A DNA stretch of 64,000 bases from Picosynechococcus sp. PCC 7003 (GCF_001693255.1 NZ_CP016474.1:1196661-1260660); one strand, 5' to 3'. Shown: positions 46,840 through 56,881, counted from the stretch's first letter. Notes: generated by a model not told the origin, from the letters alone. Numbers and translations are program-made.

Positions 46840-47739
46840 CTATGTTGACTGTTGCCGCCCTAACCAATCAAGTAAATAGCCGTTAACTAACTCCGGGGCT
46901 TCGTCCTGGGGACAATGGCCGACATTATCGAGGGGAATAAACTCAATCTGAGGATATTGGGCGACGAGGCCACGGCCCAGATCAACCGGTTCCCACGGAT
47001 CGGCTGTTCCCCACAAAACTGCCGTAGGGCAATGCAACTGGGGCAGCAAATCATCCGGGAGTGGCCCCTGGGAATAACTGGTAAAGGCCAAGAAAACCGC
47101 TGCTGCGCCTGGATCTTGGGCAGGGGTCAGGATCAATTCCACCAACTCGTCGGTAATCGCTGTTTTATCCCTGTAGGCCTGGGCTAAAATCTTGCGGATT
47201 GTTTTCGGCTGGGCCAACTGCTTAAAGAACAGGGAGCCGAGGGGAGTTTGGGTCAAGAGCTTTTGAAAAATGGGGACACCCCAGCGTTGGTAAAAAGGTG
47301 CTTTTAAGAGATTGCGTTCGTGGAATAGCCGTAGGGAAAAATTGAGCGCCACAACCCCCCGAACCCAGTGGGGATAAGACACTGCCGTTTGCATGACAAC
47401 AACACAGCCAATGGAATTACCAACGAGAAAAGCCGGTTCACCAATGATTTCAGCACAAAACGCTTTGATTTGGGTGGCCCAGGTTTCAAAGGTATAGTCC
47501 GCTTCGACCTTTGGCTGGGGTTTTGCCGATTTCCCAAAGCCGAGTAAATCGATGGCATAGCACCGGTATTGTTCCCCTAAAACTGGGAGATTTTTGCGCC
47601 AATGACCTGCCGAGGCCCCAAATCCATGGACGAGAAGCACGGGCGGCCCCTGGGTGCCCCACTGACGATAGTTAATGGTAAAGCCGTGCCATTGCCAACT
47701 GTAATCAGTATGGGGATTGGCGGAAGAAGTGATGGTCAT
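46840..47739 (-). CDS. Alpha/beta fold hydrolase
   Basis: A 299 aa hydrolase. Visible elements: the oxyanion motif LLVHGFGASAGHWRKN, the strand YAIDLLGFGKSAKP, the nucleophile elbow VGNSIG, a late Asp in LWGTADPWEPVD and a final His in VGHCPQDEAP. These form a Ser-Asp-His triad. It resembles the chloroplast and cyanobacterial hydrolases related to pheophytinase, but the substrate cannot be set. It lies 39 bases after yidD on the same strand, probably the last gene of ftsH-yidD-hydrolase. Confidence 0.85.
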   Translation of the reverse strand: MTITSSANPHTDYSWQWHGFTINYRQWGTQGPPVLLVHGFGASAGHWRKNLPVLGEQYRCYAIDLLGFGKSAKPQPKVEADYTFETWATQIKAFCAEIIGEPAFLVGNSIGCVVVMQTAVSYPHWVRGVVALNFSLRLFHERNLLKAPFYQRWGVPIFQKLLTQTPLGSLFFKQLAQPKTIRKILAQAYRDKTAITDELVELILTPAQDPGAAAVFLAFTSYSQGPLPDDLLPQLHCPTAVLWGTADPWEPVDLGRGLVAQYPQIEFIPLDNVGHCPQDEAPELVNGYLLDWLGRQQST

Positions 47740-47778
47740 GGTGAGCGATGGATGAAACCGAAATGGGGAGCGAATATC

Positions 47779-48021
47779 CTAAGGTGTATTGTCTAAATCG
47801 TGATGGCAGAGATGGGGTACCGGATCATAGCCTCCAGGGTGAAACGGGTGGCAACGGCCAAGGCGCTTAAGGGCGAGCCAGCTTCCCCGGAGCACACCGA
47901 AGCGTTCTACGGCTTCGAGGGCATATTGGGAACAGGTGGGCTGAAAGCGACAACTGGGGGGGAATAGGGGGGAAATCCAGCGGCGGTACCCTTTAATGCT
48001 CCAGAGGATCAAACTTTTCAT
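47779..48021 (-). CDS. yidD: Membrane protein insertion efficiency factor YidD
   Basis: An 80 aa protein. The whole family pattern is present: [20 protein letters not shown] with a Cys pair, [12 protein letters not shown] and the C-terminal [15 protein letters not shown]. YidD assists YidC-dependent insertion of membrane proteins and usually sits next to yidC and rnpA. Here it follows ftsH by five bases, which links it to membrane protein quality control instead. Confidence 0.95.
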   Translation of the reverse strand: MKSLILWSIKGYRRWISPLFPPSCRFQPTCSQYALEAVERFGVLRGSWLALKRLGRCHPFHPGGYDPVPHLCHHDLDNTP

Positions 48022-48026
48022 GGCAT

Positions 48027-49946
48027 TTAGACAACGGAAGCGGTTTTTTGGAGGTCGATGGTTTGACCAAGGGCTTCGTTGACGAGACGACTAAAGTCTT
48101 CTCCTTCGATGGTTTCTTCTTCAATAAGCCGATCTACCAGGCGATCCACAAGCTGACGATTATCCCGAATGATTTGCTTGGCGGTTTCGTAACACTCATT
48201 GATGATTTCTCGCACCTTGAGGTCAATGCGTTGGGCGATCGCCTCAGAATATTCAGGCCGTTCCCCAAACCAATCATTTCTGAGGAAAACTTCACCCCGA
48301 TTGGTTTCTAGGGCAAAATGACCCAGTTCCGACATCCCAAACTTTGTCACCATTTGACGGGCAATATTGGTAAGCATTTGGATATCCTGGGAGGCCCCGG
48401 AGGTGATTTCATCGTAGCCAAACACAATATCCTCAGCAGCACGTCCCCCTAAGGCCACGGCGATTTGGGCGCGGAATTGGGCTTTGGTGGTCAAACCCTG
48501 TTCTTCGTTGGGGGTAAACCAGGTTAAACCTTGGGCGCGGCCCCGGGGAATAATGGTGACTTTCTGGAGGGGATCATGGTCTTTGAGGATAGTGCCGACA
48601 ATGGCATGACCCACTTCATGGTAGGCGATGAGTCGTTTACTTTTCCCATCGGTGAGGGCGGTCCCCTCCATCCCGGCCACAACCCGATCAATGGCGTCGT
48701 TAATTTCGCTACTGGTAATCGCTTCTTTGCGGCGGCGGGCGGTGAAAATGGCGGCTTCGTTGAGTAAGTTCGCTAAATCTGCCCCAGAAAAGCCAGGGGT
48801 GCGCCGGGCGATCGCCTCTAGGTCGACATCCTCAGCGACTTTTTTATCTTGGGCATGGACTTCGAGGATCGCCAAACGCCCCAAACGGTCTGGATAATCC
48901 ACGGTCACCTGGCGATCAAAACGACCGGGACGCAGGAGGGCTTGATCCAAAACATCCGGGCGGTTGGTGGCGGCGATCACAATAATCCCGGAATTCCCTT
49001 CAAAGCCGTCCATTTCTGTGAGCAATTGGTTTAGGGTCTGCTCCCGCTCATCGTTCCCCCCACCGATGCCTGCGCCCCGTTGGCGGCCGACCGCATCAAT
49101 TTCATCGATAAAAACAAGGCAGGGAGCGTTTTCCTGGGCCTTGCGGAAGAGATCCCGCACCCGTGAAGCGCCGACCCCCACAAACATTTCTACAAATTCA
49201 GAGCCGGAAATACTAAAAAATGGCACCCCAGCTTCCCCGGCGATCGCCTTTGCTAAGAGGGTCTTACCTGTTCCCGGCGGGCCAATGAGGAGCATTCCCC
49301 TGGGGATTTTTGCACCAATCGCCGTAAATTTATTCGGTTCTTTCAAGAAGGTGACCACCTCGGCGAGTTCTTCCTTGGCTTCTTCGACCCCGGCCACATC
49401 CTTAAACATGATCCCCGTTTCCGCTTCCATCTGAAAGCGCGCCTTGGAGCGGCCGAAATTCATGGCGTTGTTCTGCATGCTGGCCGACCGGCGAATGATC
49501 AGCACTAGCCCCCCGATCAGAATGCCAAAGAGGAGGAGGTTAGTGAAAATGGCGATCGCCACCGAATGATCCTGGGAAGGCACCACTTCAAAGTCAACGT
49601 TATTTTCCCGGAGGGCCGCAAGGAGTTCTTGATTGTTGTTGAGGAGCTGGATGGTCTGGGCTTCCTCCTCGGTTTGTCCCCGGAGCGTGACCTGGGCAGT
49701 GTTGGTTTCCGGATCGAGGATAAACTTATCCACCTGGTTTTGCCGGATATCCTGGAGCAGCTCGCCATAGTCCAAGGTCTCTGTCGACTCCGTTGGTGCT
49801 GTCGATTCTGTCTGGGCGATCGCCGCGCCGCCCCCCCAAAGTAAGGCTTGACTCAAAAGAAAATTAGCCATCCCAGCCCGCCACTTGAAACGAGGTTTGG
49901 CTTGATGCTTCTGCTTGCTCGAAAAGAGGTGACGATAGTGCTTCAT
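48027..49946 (-). CDS. ftsH: ATP-dependent zinc metalloprotease FtsH
   Basis: A 639 aa membrane AAA protease that degrades damaged membrane proteins such as photosystem II D1 in cyanobacteria. An N-terminal signal or anchor helix (about residues 25-45) and a second helix (about 135-160) flank a lumenal or periplasmic domain. The AAA module has Walker A GPPGTGKT (Lys228), Walker [10 protein letters not shown], and [20 protein letters not shown]. The zinc site is HEVGH (His443, Glu444, His447). Cyanobacteria have four FtsH proteins; I cannot say with certainty which one this is. The frame stays open upstream to 50135, but MKHYRHL at 49946 is the sensible start. Confidence 0.95.
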   Translation of the reverse strand: MKHYRHLFSSKQKHQAKPRFKWRAGMANFLLSQALLWGGGAAIAQTESTAPTESTETLDYGELLQDIRQNQVDKFILDPETNTAQVTLRGQTEEEAQTIQLLNNNQELLAALRENNVDFEVVPSQDHSVAIAIFTNLLLFGILIGGLVLIIRRSASMQNNAMNFGRSKARFQMEAETGIMFKDVAGVEEAKEELAEVVTFLKEPNKFTAIGAKIPRGMLLIGPPGTGKTLLAKAIAGEAGVPFFSISGSEFVEMFVGVGASRVRDLFRKAQENAPCLVFIDEIDAVGRQRGAGIGGGNDEREQTLNQLLTEMDGFEGNSGIIVIAATNRPDVLDQALLRPGRFDRQVTVDYPDRLGRLAILEVHAQDKKVAEDVDLEAIARRTPGFSGADLANLLNEAAIFTARRRKEAITSSEINDAIDRVVAGMEGTALTDGKSKRLIAYHEVGHAIVGTILKDHDPLQKVTIIPRGRAQGLTWFTPNEEQGLTTKAQFRAQIAVALGGRAAEDIVFGYDEITSGASQDIQMLTNIARQMVTKFGMSELGHFALETNRGEVFLRNDWFGERPEYSEAIAQRIDLKVREIINECYETAKQIIRDNRQLVDRLVDRLIEEETIEGEDFSRLVNEALGQTIDLQKTASVV

Positions 49947-50428
49947 ATTTCGGAGGGACAACGACAGAGAAACTGTTCTTATTCTAGAGTTTTCCTCCCA
50001 TAATCGGGGTGCTCCCCTCAGTTTCGCGCCAAAATCTCCGCTGTTTATCCTCGGTTTCTTTCCCCGAAAGCCGTCACTATTAGTCGCCTGATCACCGCAG
50101 CAATCGTTGAATTTGAGCTGCACCGTAGGAAACAACTCCGGCTCTGTTTACGGTAATTTCTTTACCTGGATCTTCGTGACTCGAAAAAAATTCAGATTGT
50201 GACTCAATTTTGATCTCAGATCGCAAATTAGCTCGATTTTCATGGGTTTCCTGGAGAGAAACGGTGGTTTCTGCCGGTTTAAAAATTTCGTAGGTTAATT
50301 TTTTTTGTGATTTATTCTTGGGCCGCTGTATGGGGCAGTGTTTTTGTTAAGTTGAAGCCGAGATTATTTAGAAAAAGAATTCGCCTTAATCTCAAATCTC
50401 AGTCAAAAACGGCGCAAAGACAGAAAAT
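49947..50428. promoter_or_regulatory. 482-base divergent ftsH / mscS spacer
   Basis: This must hold the promoters of both genes. It is AT-rich toward mscS. A weak candidate for mscS is TTGTTA near 50344 with a 17-base spacer. No gene, repeat or RNA structure is supported. An open frame on the ftsH side has no family resemblance. Confidence 0.4.
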
Positions 50429-52066
50429 ATGAATGGGATACTCCTCGATCTTGGTGTGGTGATCGCCGAGATTATTCTCTTTTTAATCGCCATCACTATA
50501 GGGCAATTTTTGATTATTTTGACCCTAAAACGTTTAGCCCAATGGGTACCAGAAAAACAAGGGCAAAACCCCTTGAATTTAACTCAAAAAATCCTTAACA
50601 AATCTCTATTAATAATTAAAATTGCTGGAGTCATAGTCATTGCGGCTTTAAATGGCTACTTATTTTTTCAGCAGAAATCGCCCTATATTTATCTTCTTGA
50701 TTTAATTAACAATGTCCCGCCTGATCAGTGGCAGAGGCTCGCCCTTGGTTTATTGAAAAGTGTTTTACTTTTGCTGTTAGTGAGTTTAGTGATCGCCTCC
50801 CTAAGGCCACGACTGAAACGAGGTGGCGATCGCCTCAAAGCTTGGAAAAATATCGAAGGCAATAACCACAGCTTAGATACTCTCTTTATGGCCATTGACC
50901 TGGCGATCGCCAATGGTCTTTGGATTTTGGCCCTGGTGGTGTGCCTCAATTTTCTGCTTGTCCCCCCTAGCATTACCCAATATTTTTATCTTGCGATCAA
51001 AGTTTATTTTTTACTTTGTCTTGGGATTATTACCGTGCGGGCCTCTTTTTCTTTAATTGATACTTTAGATGGTCTATCAACGGAATTTATCGCGAAGCAT
51101 CCCCGGTCTCCCCTGCGCTTCTACCCCCGGTTTCGCTATTTATTGGGCCTCACAAAACGCTGTTTAGAAACGGGCATCTATCTGGCGATCGCCGGGGTGA
51201 TTTGTGCCCAATTTCCCCTCCTCGACCAACTTGCTCCCTATGCGATCCCGGCCAATCAAATTATCCTGATTATTTTTATCGCTGCTCTAGTGATTGAACT
51301 GAGCAATATCATTGTCGAAAAATTATTATTGCGATCGCCAAACCTCAGCCCAGTCCAGCAACGCCGCCGCCTAACTTTTATTCCCCTGGTGCAAAACACC
51401 GTACGCTACTGCATTTATTTTTTGAGTGGCGTTTCAATTCTCTATGTTTTTGACATTGATCCCACACCGATCCTCGCCGGGGCCGGGATCCTGGGTTTGG
51501 CCGTGGGACTTGGGGCGCAAAATTTGATCAATGATCTCGTCAATGGCTTTTCGATTTTGTTGCAAAATTATTACCTTGTCGGTGATTTTGTTGAAACTGA
51601 TGGCGCCACAGGTCTCGTCGAAGCAATGGATCTGCGGGTCACACGCATCCGTGACACAGGGGGACGACTGCACATTATCCGCAATGGCGATATCAAAACC
51701 ATTGTGAATTACTCCAAAGATTATGTGTATGCGGTGGTCTATGTTGGGGTAGCCTATGATTCAGATTTAGACCATGTGTATCAGGTTTTAGGGGACGTGG
51801 GCCAGCAGATTCAAGGCTTACACCCTGATGTGCTCGAACCGACCCGCATTGATGGCCTCGATAACTTTGCCGAATCTGAACTCACGATCCGCACGGTCAC
51901 CAAGGTTAAACCAGGCAAACACCTACCGGTGCAGCGTCTTTTACGGAAATTAATTAAAGAAGCCTTTGACCGTGAGCAGATTGAAATTCCCTTTGCCCGC
52001 CGTGTGCTCATCTTCAAAAATGAAGCCCCTGACCTCGATTCGCTTCGGGATCCGGAAAATATGTAA
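50429..52066 (+). CDS. MscS family mechanosensitive ion channel
   Basis: A 545 aa protein with about six to seven hydrophobic segments before the MscS core. The pore helix and beta domain are clear: ILAGAGILGLAVGLGAQN, LINDLVNGFSILLQNYYLVGD, then DGATGLVEAMDLRVTRIRD and the gate-domain IIRNGDIKTIVNYSKD. The C-terminal alpha/beta cytosolic cage follows. It is larger than E. coli MscS by the extra N-terminal helices, as in the YbdG/YnaI-like forms. Likely function: pressure relief on hypo-osmotic shock. Confidence 0.9.
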   Translation: MNGILLDLGVVIAEIILFLIAITIGQFLIILTLKRLAQWVPEKQGQNPLNLTQKILNKSLLIIKIAGVIVIAALNGYLFFQQKSPYIYLLDLINNVPPDQWQRLALGLLKSVLLLLLVSLVIASLRPRLKRGGDRLKAWKNIEGNNHSLDTLFMAIDLAIANGLWILALVVCLNFLLVPPSITQYFYLAIKVYFLLCLGIITVRASFSLIDTLDGLSTEFIAKHPRSPLRFYPRFRYLLGLTKRCLETGIYLAIAGVICAQFPLLDQLAPYAIPANQIILIIFIAALVIELSNIIVEKLLLRSPNLSPVQQRRRLTFIPLVQNTVRYCIYFLSGVSILYVFDIDPTPILAGAGILGLAVGLGAQNLINDLVNGFSILLQNYYLVGDFVETDGATGLVEAMDLRVTRIRDTGGRLHIIRNGDIKTIVNYSKDYVYAVVYVGVAYDSDLDHVYQVLGDVGQQIQGLHPDVLEPTRIDGLDNFAESELTIRTVTKVKPGKHLPVQRLLRKLIKEAFDREQIEIPFARRVLIFKNEAPDLDSLRDPENM

Positions 52067-52149
52067 GACTTTTGTAATAGCTGGGCTCAAAATAGGCGAA
52101 ATTCAGTCTAATGGGAGCAGTTGTTGTCTAAAATCCAAGATTATTTGTC

Positions 52150-53451
52150 ATGTCTAAAGCTGCCTTATCCGGAAAAATGTTGGCGATCGCCCTTGCAACC
52201 CTCAGTAGTGTTGTTCCCCTGGGGCGCACCCAGGCCCAAACTGTTTTTGGAGAAGCAGAGATCAACCCCGAAACCATGGCGGCGATCGCCGTCCCCCTCA
52301 GTAATGGTGGCTATAATCTCCTTGTGGTCGAACAACTCGAACGCGAAGACCGCAAACAATGCTGGGCCGAAACTGGAGCAAATCCGACTCGCGTTGATCC
52401 GCTGCTGTTGAACTTTGACTTTACCGGTTATTGTCGCCGTAGCACCGATAGTAACGGCTATTCCATGCGGATCAATGGGCAAGATTTTGGCCAGAGTTAC
52501 TTATTACGTATTACCCCCTTCGAAAATGAGATTTTGTTGGTGGCAACTCCCAAAGATGATGATCAAGAAGAAATTGTCATTGGTCGTAGTAATGGCCTCA
52601 CCGAAGGCTTTCTGAAATTCAACCTCCTCCCCGGCTGGGAATTTACCCGCCGTACCTTTGAAGATCGCCCTCTGGGACACTTTTATTTTTCCAGTGATGG
52701 TAGTCAAACTGCCGTCCTCAGAAAACCCACCATTGATGATCTTGTCGCCGGAATTACCAAAAGCTCTATTGTGATGCTAGGTGCTGTTCCGGGTATGGAA
52801 ACCGTTCTGCCAGATACCCCAAGCCCCACCGAAACCGTTGATCCCGGTAGTACGGCCGCCCAATTTACCGATATCAGTGGTGATATCTACCGTAGCGAAA
52901 TTGCCCAAGCGGTGAATGTCGGGTTTATTGCTGGTTTCAACGACAATACCTTCCGTCCCACCGATGTCCTTACCCGCGAACAGTTGGTTTCCATGGCCAT
53001 CGAAGGTCTCCAAAGCATTCCCAATGCCTCCCTGGCTGTGCCCGCCCAAGTTACCAACGCCCCCTATCCTGATGTGGCTGCCGACCGTTGGAGTGCCGCG
53101 AAAATCACCTGGGCCCAGGCCAATAATATTGTCAGCGGCTATCCCGATGGGACTTTCCGGCCCACTCAACCTGTGACCCGAGCCGAACTATTGGCTGTTC
53201 TCCGTCGCACCGCAGAATACGCTAAGGCCGCCCAAGGCCAACCCATGACCCTTGTTGCCACCAATGGCCCTATTGCCTTTAGTGATACGGCGGGTCACTG
53301 GGCCAATGATTTAGCCGCCCAAATGTCTACCTACTGCCGTGTGGCCTCTCCTTTAAATGAAAGTGGCGATCGCTTTTTCCCCGATACCGCTTCCCAACGA
53401 AACTATGCCGCTGCGGCTACCCTCCGGACCCTCCAATGTAGCGTGCGGTAA
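52150..53451 (+). CDS. DUF3747 domain protein with C-terminal SLH repeats
   Basis: A 433 aa exported protein. The signal peptide ends near RTQAQ. Residues 30-205 form a DUF3747 domain with the conserved EAEINP start, NLLVVEQL and the Cys pair KQCW / GYCRR. Residues about 235-430 hold about three S-layer homology repeats: FTDISGDIYRSEIAQAVNVG, the region with FRPTDVLTREQ, and AFSDTAGHWANDLAAQM. SLH repeats in cyanobacteria bind peptidoglycan-linked polymers, so the protein is probably tethered in the periplasm or outer membrane. The role of DUF3747 is unknown. Confidence 0.87.
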   Translation: MSKAALSGKMLAIALATLSSVVPLGRTQAQTVFGEAEINPETMAAIAVPLSNGGYNLLVVEQLEREDRKQCWAETGANPTRVDPLLLNFDFTGYCRRSTDSNGYSMRINGQDFGQSYLLRITPFENEILLVATPKDDDQEEIVIGRSNGLTEGFLKFNLLPGWEFTRRTFEDRPLGHFYFSSDGSQTAVLRKPTIDDLVAGITKSSIVMLGAVPGMETVLPDTPSPTETVDPGSTAAQFTDISGDIYRSEIAQAVNVGFIAGFNDNTFRPTDVLTREQLVSMAIEGLQSIPNASLAVPAQVTNAPYPDVAADRWSAAKITWAQANNIVSGYPDGTFRPTQPVTRAELLAVLRRTAEYAKAAQGQPMTLVATNGPIAFSDTAGHWANDLAAQMSTYCRVASPLNESGDRFFPDTASQRNYAAAATLRTLQCSVR

Positions 53452-53486
53452 ATTTGCCCTTTAAATTTCGGCCATAAAAAGGCCAT

Positions 53487-53522
53487 AAAAAATAGCCCTG
53501 GTGTTGATCCATCGGGGCTATT
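53487..53522 (-). terminator. Intrinsic terminator, probably bidirectional hairpin
   Basis: AATAGCCC at 53491-53498 pairs with GGGCTATT at 53515-53522, with an inner GAT/ATC stem. On the minus strand it runs into six T residues, a good terminator for the lipoprotein gene ending at 53554. The plus side has no T-tract. Confidence 0.8.
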
Positions 53523-53553
53523 GCTGTATCAGGCTTTTACAGACCGAAAAGTT

Positions 53554-54201
53554 TTAGATAGGTGTAATATTGACAGAATCAAAAAATGCATTGGCCTCTG
53601 GACTATCCACGCGATCGCCTTCCGTCACCATCAAAATTTGGTGCAGTGTGGGGCCGTTGGGATCAATATAAATTTCAGCGCGGGTTGTATAAACCTCACC
53701 ATTATCCTGGGCGGCATTCATTACCAATTTTTTCCCCGGAATCCCAAACTTATCGCTCGGCTCATCGGAAACAATCGTCGAACCTGAGTTGCTGGCAGCT
53801 CCTTCCTTCGCCGCTTCGAGTCCTTGGGCCGCATCATATTGATCAGGGGCAACCGGATAAGTGACACTACTCACCATAAAAAATTGCGTATTGGCGTCGT
53901 CCGCATAGGACGTCATCGTGAACTGTAGTTCACCGAGATCAGAGGGGGTCGTTTGACTTTCCGTTTGGGGAGTCCCCGGAAACTTAACCGCGAGCTTGCC
54001 ATTTTCCGTTTGAAAATCAACCCAATCCGCCGTCAAATTTTCAGTAGATGCCTGTCCAGTTGAAGTGTCAGTAGTTGTTGTGGTTTCTTCGCCACTCGTG
54101 GTGCCTTCCCCTCCTGGGACGTTCACACTAATTAGGCCACAACCAAAGAGTGCTGTCTGAAGCGTTGCTACACTCAAAAAAAGTAAAAATTTAGATTTCA
54201 T
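53554..54201 (-). CDS. Putative lipoprotein of unknown function
   Basis: A 215 aa protein with a signal sequence ending in the lipobox LFGC (Cys21). A Thr/Glu/Gly-rich linker (about residues 30-60) leads to a globular domain from WVDFQTENGKLAVKFPGTP to the end. The domain contains FTMTSYADDANTQFFMVS and ends FFDSVNITP, a pattern I have seen in small cyanobacterial lipoproteins resembling stress-response or PsbP-like folds, but I cannot assign a family. Lipid-anchored envelope or thylakoid lumen location predicted. Followed by a strong terminator. Confidence 0.65.
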   Translation of the reverse strand: MKSKFLLFLSVATLQTALFGCGLISVNVPGGEGTTSGEETTTTTDTSTGQASTENLTADWVDFQTENGKLAVKFPGTPQTESQTTPSDLGELQFTMTSYADDANTQFFMVSSVTYPVAPDQYDAAQGLEAAKEGAASNSGSTIVSDEPSDKFGIPGKKLVMNAAQDNGEVYTTRAEIYIDPNGPTLHQILMVTEGDRVDSPEANAFFDSVNITPI

Positions 54202-54461
54202 AAAAATTTTAGACCAACATTTTAATTAAATTGAGCCCGTGACCTCCTCCCATGCCAAACATAACTAGGCACAAAACGGTGGGCTGCCTTCTGTAATCCT
54301 AAACATTCCGGTAGAGAGGTGCACTTCTTTTAATGTTACTTAATTGAGTCTGGCTGCTGAAATATTGGTCTAACCTAAGACCCCAGCCCAAGACCCAATG
54401 AAAAAGGGTCGATCTCTGCTGTGAGACCAACCCTAGCTCTTTGTGGGAACGCATTTAGTCG

Positions 54462-54815
54462 TTACTTTTGTAATACCAGCTTGACGTTCGCATTGTTGAG
54501 ACCGCGTTGCTTAACCTCAGCAAGGGTCTTGTTGATGGCGTACTTCTGGTTGATGGAATTGATCAGTTCAGTTTGGTTGTGCTTCTTCGCGACACCCCAG
54601 AGATCGGCGATGAGGTCAAAGCTGCCATCGGCATTGCGAGTCCAGCCGAGGTCATAATCGCCTTCGAGGGTAGCCACGATGTCTGCTTGAATCTGTTGGC
54701 CGTTGTAGCCGCGAACTGCAGCATCGGTATTCACAGAAATTCCGAGGTCTTGCAGGGAAGTTTTGAGAACGGCGGCATCGGTGATTTTAGTCCGGAGAGT
54801 GCTAAAGTGGGACAT
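54462..54815 (-). CDS. ycf35: Ycf35 / DUF1257 protein
   Basis: A 117 aa soluble protein. The start MSHFSTLRTKITDAAVLKTS, GWTRNADGSFDLIADLWG and the final Lys-rich VKLVLQK match the Ycf35 family found in cyanobacteria and red-algal plastids. Function unknown. The frame extends upstream to 55007 but the conserved start is the ATG at 54815. It lies 125 bases downstream of ycf46 on the same strand, with a hairpin between. Confidence 0.85.
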   Translation of the reverse strand: MSHFSTLRTKITDAAVLKTSLQDLGISVNTDAAVRGYNGQQIQADIVATLEGDYDLGWTRNADGSFDLIADLWGVAKKHNQTELINSINQKYAINKTLAEVKQRGLNNANVKLVLQK

Positions 54816-54862
54816 TGGAATAATTCTCCAAAAACAACAACATTTGACTTTTTTGTGTAAAG

Positions 54863-54885
54863 ACCACTTATAAAAGTGGTTTTTT
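54863..54885 (+). terminator. Hairpin with T-tract between ycf46 and ycf35
   Basis: ACCACTT pairs perfectly with AAGTGGT around a 4-base loop, followed on the plus strand by five more T residues. The flanking genes are on the minus strand, where only CTTT follows the stem. It may be a weak attenuator for the ycf46-ycf35 transcript or the end of an antisense RNA. Confidence 0.5.
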
Positions 54886-54940
54886 AAATGCCAACAAGCT
54901 GGGAATCTTGTTGACCTTAATCCGGGACAGATTAAGCCTG

Positions 54941-56440
54941 TTAGAACTCCAATCGCTGGTATTCGGCGACGGAGGCTGAAGCAGGTCGGGCGCGCTGTCT
55001 GGCCCAATCGCGGAGACTATTGACCTGTTCAGTCATGGTGCGGGAAAGGGGCAAAGTTGCCTTGATCGCGGCGATAATATCGAGTTGGGTAAACTCGCGA
55101 TCCTGGGCAAAGGCCTCGTACATGGCGGCAATGATTGCCTGCTCGATTTCCGCACCGGAAAAACCTTCTGATATTTTTGCCAGTTGTTCTGTGTCGAAGC
55201 GATCGCCAACTGGCCGACGTTTGTGGAGGTGGATATTAAAGATCGCTTCCCGTTCGCTGGGGTTGGGGAGATCCACAAAAAAGATTTCATCGAATCGCCC
55301 TTTCCGGAGAAATTCCCCTGGTAGCCGATCTACTCGATTCGCAGTAGCCATCACGAAAACGGGGGATTCTTTTTCTTGCATCCAAGTGAGAAACGAGCCA
55401 AAGATACGGCTGGAGGTACCCCCATCAGAATCTGCAGATCCAGAGGAACCCGCAAAGGCTTTGTCCAATTCGTCAATGAAGAGAATTGCTGGAGAAATAG
55501 ACTCAGCGGTTTTTAGGGCACTGCGGAGGTTCGCTTCGGATTTACCCACAGTGGAGCCATCATATACTCGGCCCATATCTAGGCGGAGGAGCGGTAGACC
55601 CCACAACCGAGAGGTGGTTTTGGCAAGGAGTGATTTACCACAACCCGGTACGCCGAGAATCAGCATCCCCTTGGGTTGGGGCAGTCCATATTCCCGTGCG
55701 GCTTCGGTAAAGGCATTGGAACGCTGTTTGAGCCAACGCTTGAGTTCCTCTAAACCACCAATGGCATCAATGGTTTCATCTTCTTCGATAAATTCGAGGA
55801 TGCCGTTACGGCGAATGAGTTGTTTTTTCTCGGAGAGGACAATTTCTACCTCTAAAGCAGTGAGTTTCTTCGCCTTAACCTGGGCTTTGCGATAAACTTT
55901 CTCGGCTTCGTCCTTAGTCAGGCCCAGGGCTGCCTTGAGGAGTTTTTCTCGCACGACGGGGGAAATGGGGTGCCGGGGATTGAGGTATTGGGCGAGAACT
56001 TGATCGAGTTCGTCGAGGGTCGGGAAAGGAAAATCCAGGACAACAACGTCTTTTTCAAGTTCGAGGGGCACCTTCTGATAGGGAGACATTAAAATGATGT
56101 GCTTTTGGCGGCCCTTAAAGCTGGCGATCGCATCCCGTAACCAGCGGACCGTGCTGGGATCATCTAAAAACGGGTGCAGATCTTTAAAGATAAAAATGCC
56201 AGAATCATTGTGATGAATGACTTCGCGAATGGCCGCCTCTGCGGAGAGGGTGCGGGTTTGGGGCTTGCGGTCGGAACCGTATTCCACCAATCCATGGGTC
56301 ATCGTCCAGACAAAAACATTTTGATATTCACACAGTTGCGCAATGTGGGCGATCGCCGCCTCGGCCCGTTCCTCCTCAGGGGTGATGAGGTAGATCAGGG
56401 GGTATTGAGCTTGAATGAGGGTATTGAGCTCTTCTTTCAT
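54941..56440 (-). CDS. ycf46: AAA-type ATPase Ycf46
   Basis: A 499 aa cytosolic AAA protein conserved in cyanobacteria and some plastids. The N-terminal region (about 1-230) resembles a degenerate ATPase-like domain. The AAA core has GVPGCGKSLLAK (Lys269), Walker B AILFIDELDKAF and the second region of homology with ATANRVDRLPGEFLRKGRFDE. In Synechocystis the homologue has been linked to CO2 and carbon-stress response, as I recall. The RHH gene upstream and ycf35 downstream are on the same strand, suggesting one operon. Confidence 0.92.
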   Translation of the reverse strand: MKEELNTLIQAQYPLIYLITPEEERAEAAIAHIAQLCEYQNVFVWTMTHGLVEYGSDRKPQTRTLSAEAAIREVIHHNDSGIFIFKDLHPFLDDPSTVRWLRDAIASFKGRQKHIILMSPYQKVPLELEKDVVVLDFPFPTLDELDQVLAQYLNPRHPISPVVREKLLKAALGLTKDEAEKVYRKAQVKAKKLTALEVEIVLSEKKQLIRRNGILEFIEEDETIDAIGGLEELKRWLKQRSNAFTEAAREYGLPQPKGMLILGVPGCGKSLLAKTTSRLWGLPLLRLDMGRVYDGSTVGKSEANLRSALKTAESISPAILFIDELDKAFAGSSGSADSDGGTSSRIFGSFLTWMQEKESPVFVMATANRVDRLPGEFLRKGRFDEIFFVDLPNPSEREAIFNIHLHKRRPVGDRFDTEQLAKISEGFSGAEIEQAIIAAMYEAFAQDREFTQLDIIAAIKATLPLSRTMTEQVNSLRDWARQRARPASASVAEYQRLEF

Positions 56441-56542
56441 GGGTTTAGTCCTGACGTTCTAAAAGGGGGAATTAGGCGGCACCACATCGACCAAGGTGGA
56501 GGTAATAGGAAAGAAAATAAACGGCGATCGCCAATTGGACAG

Positions 56543-56881
56543 CTAGCAAGTGACTAGTTCTGCCCCATCCGCAGCACCCTTTGCACTTTGCAAATCCTGT
56601 GCAATCTCTTCATCAAGGAGTACCGTTGGCTGCCTCTTGAGGGAAACCAGTTGTCCATCCCGGAGTACCACCGCCCCTTCGCAATCGGGACAAATGTGGA
56701 AACGGTGGGTTTGGCCATAGGTTTCTTGTACTTCTTCTACCACTTCAGGGTGTTGTAGATAGAAGGCCACGGCTTTTTCCACTAAAGCAGACATGGAATC
56801 TGCATCGAGGGCTGCCTTGATTTTGAGCTGACGATGGATCGCCGCAGGCAGATAGAGGGTGACTTTTTGCTTATCTTGCAT
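56543..56881 (-). CDS. Ribbon-helix-helix domain protein with Cys pair
   Basis: A 112 aa protein. Residues 1-45 (KVTLYLPAAIHRQLKIKAAL, then SMSALVEKAVAFYL) form a CopG/Arc-type ribbon-helix-helix DNA-binding domain. A middle section holds CPDCEG, a possible metal-binding or redox pair, then VVLRDGQLVSL. Met at 56881 is chosen; the frame continues upstream without homology. It lies 102 bases before ycf46 on the same strand, so it may regulate that operon. No toxin gene is adjacent. Confidence 0.7.
   Translation of the reverse strand: MQDKQKVTLYLPAAIHRQLKIKAALDADSMSALVEKAVAFYLQHPEVVEEVQETYGQTHRFHICPDCEGAVVLRDGQLVSLKRQPTVLLDEEIAQDLQSAKGAADGAELVTC

Noticed and set aside
49947-50135. Upstream extension of ftsH
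   Set aside because: The frame is open for 63 codons but the peptide is unlike any FtsH head and includes no membrane segment.
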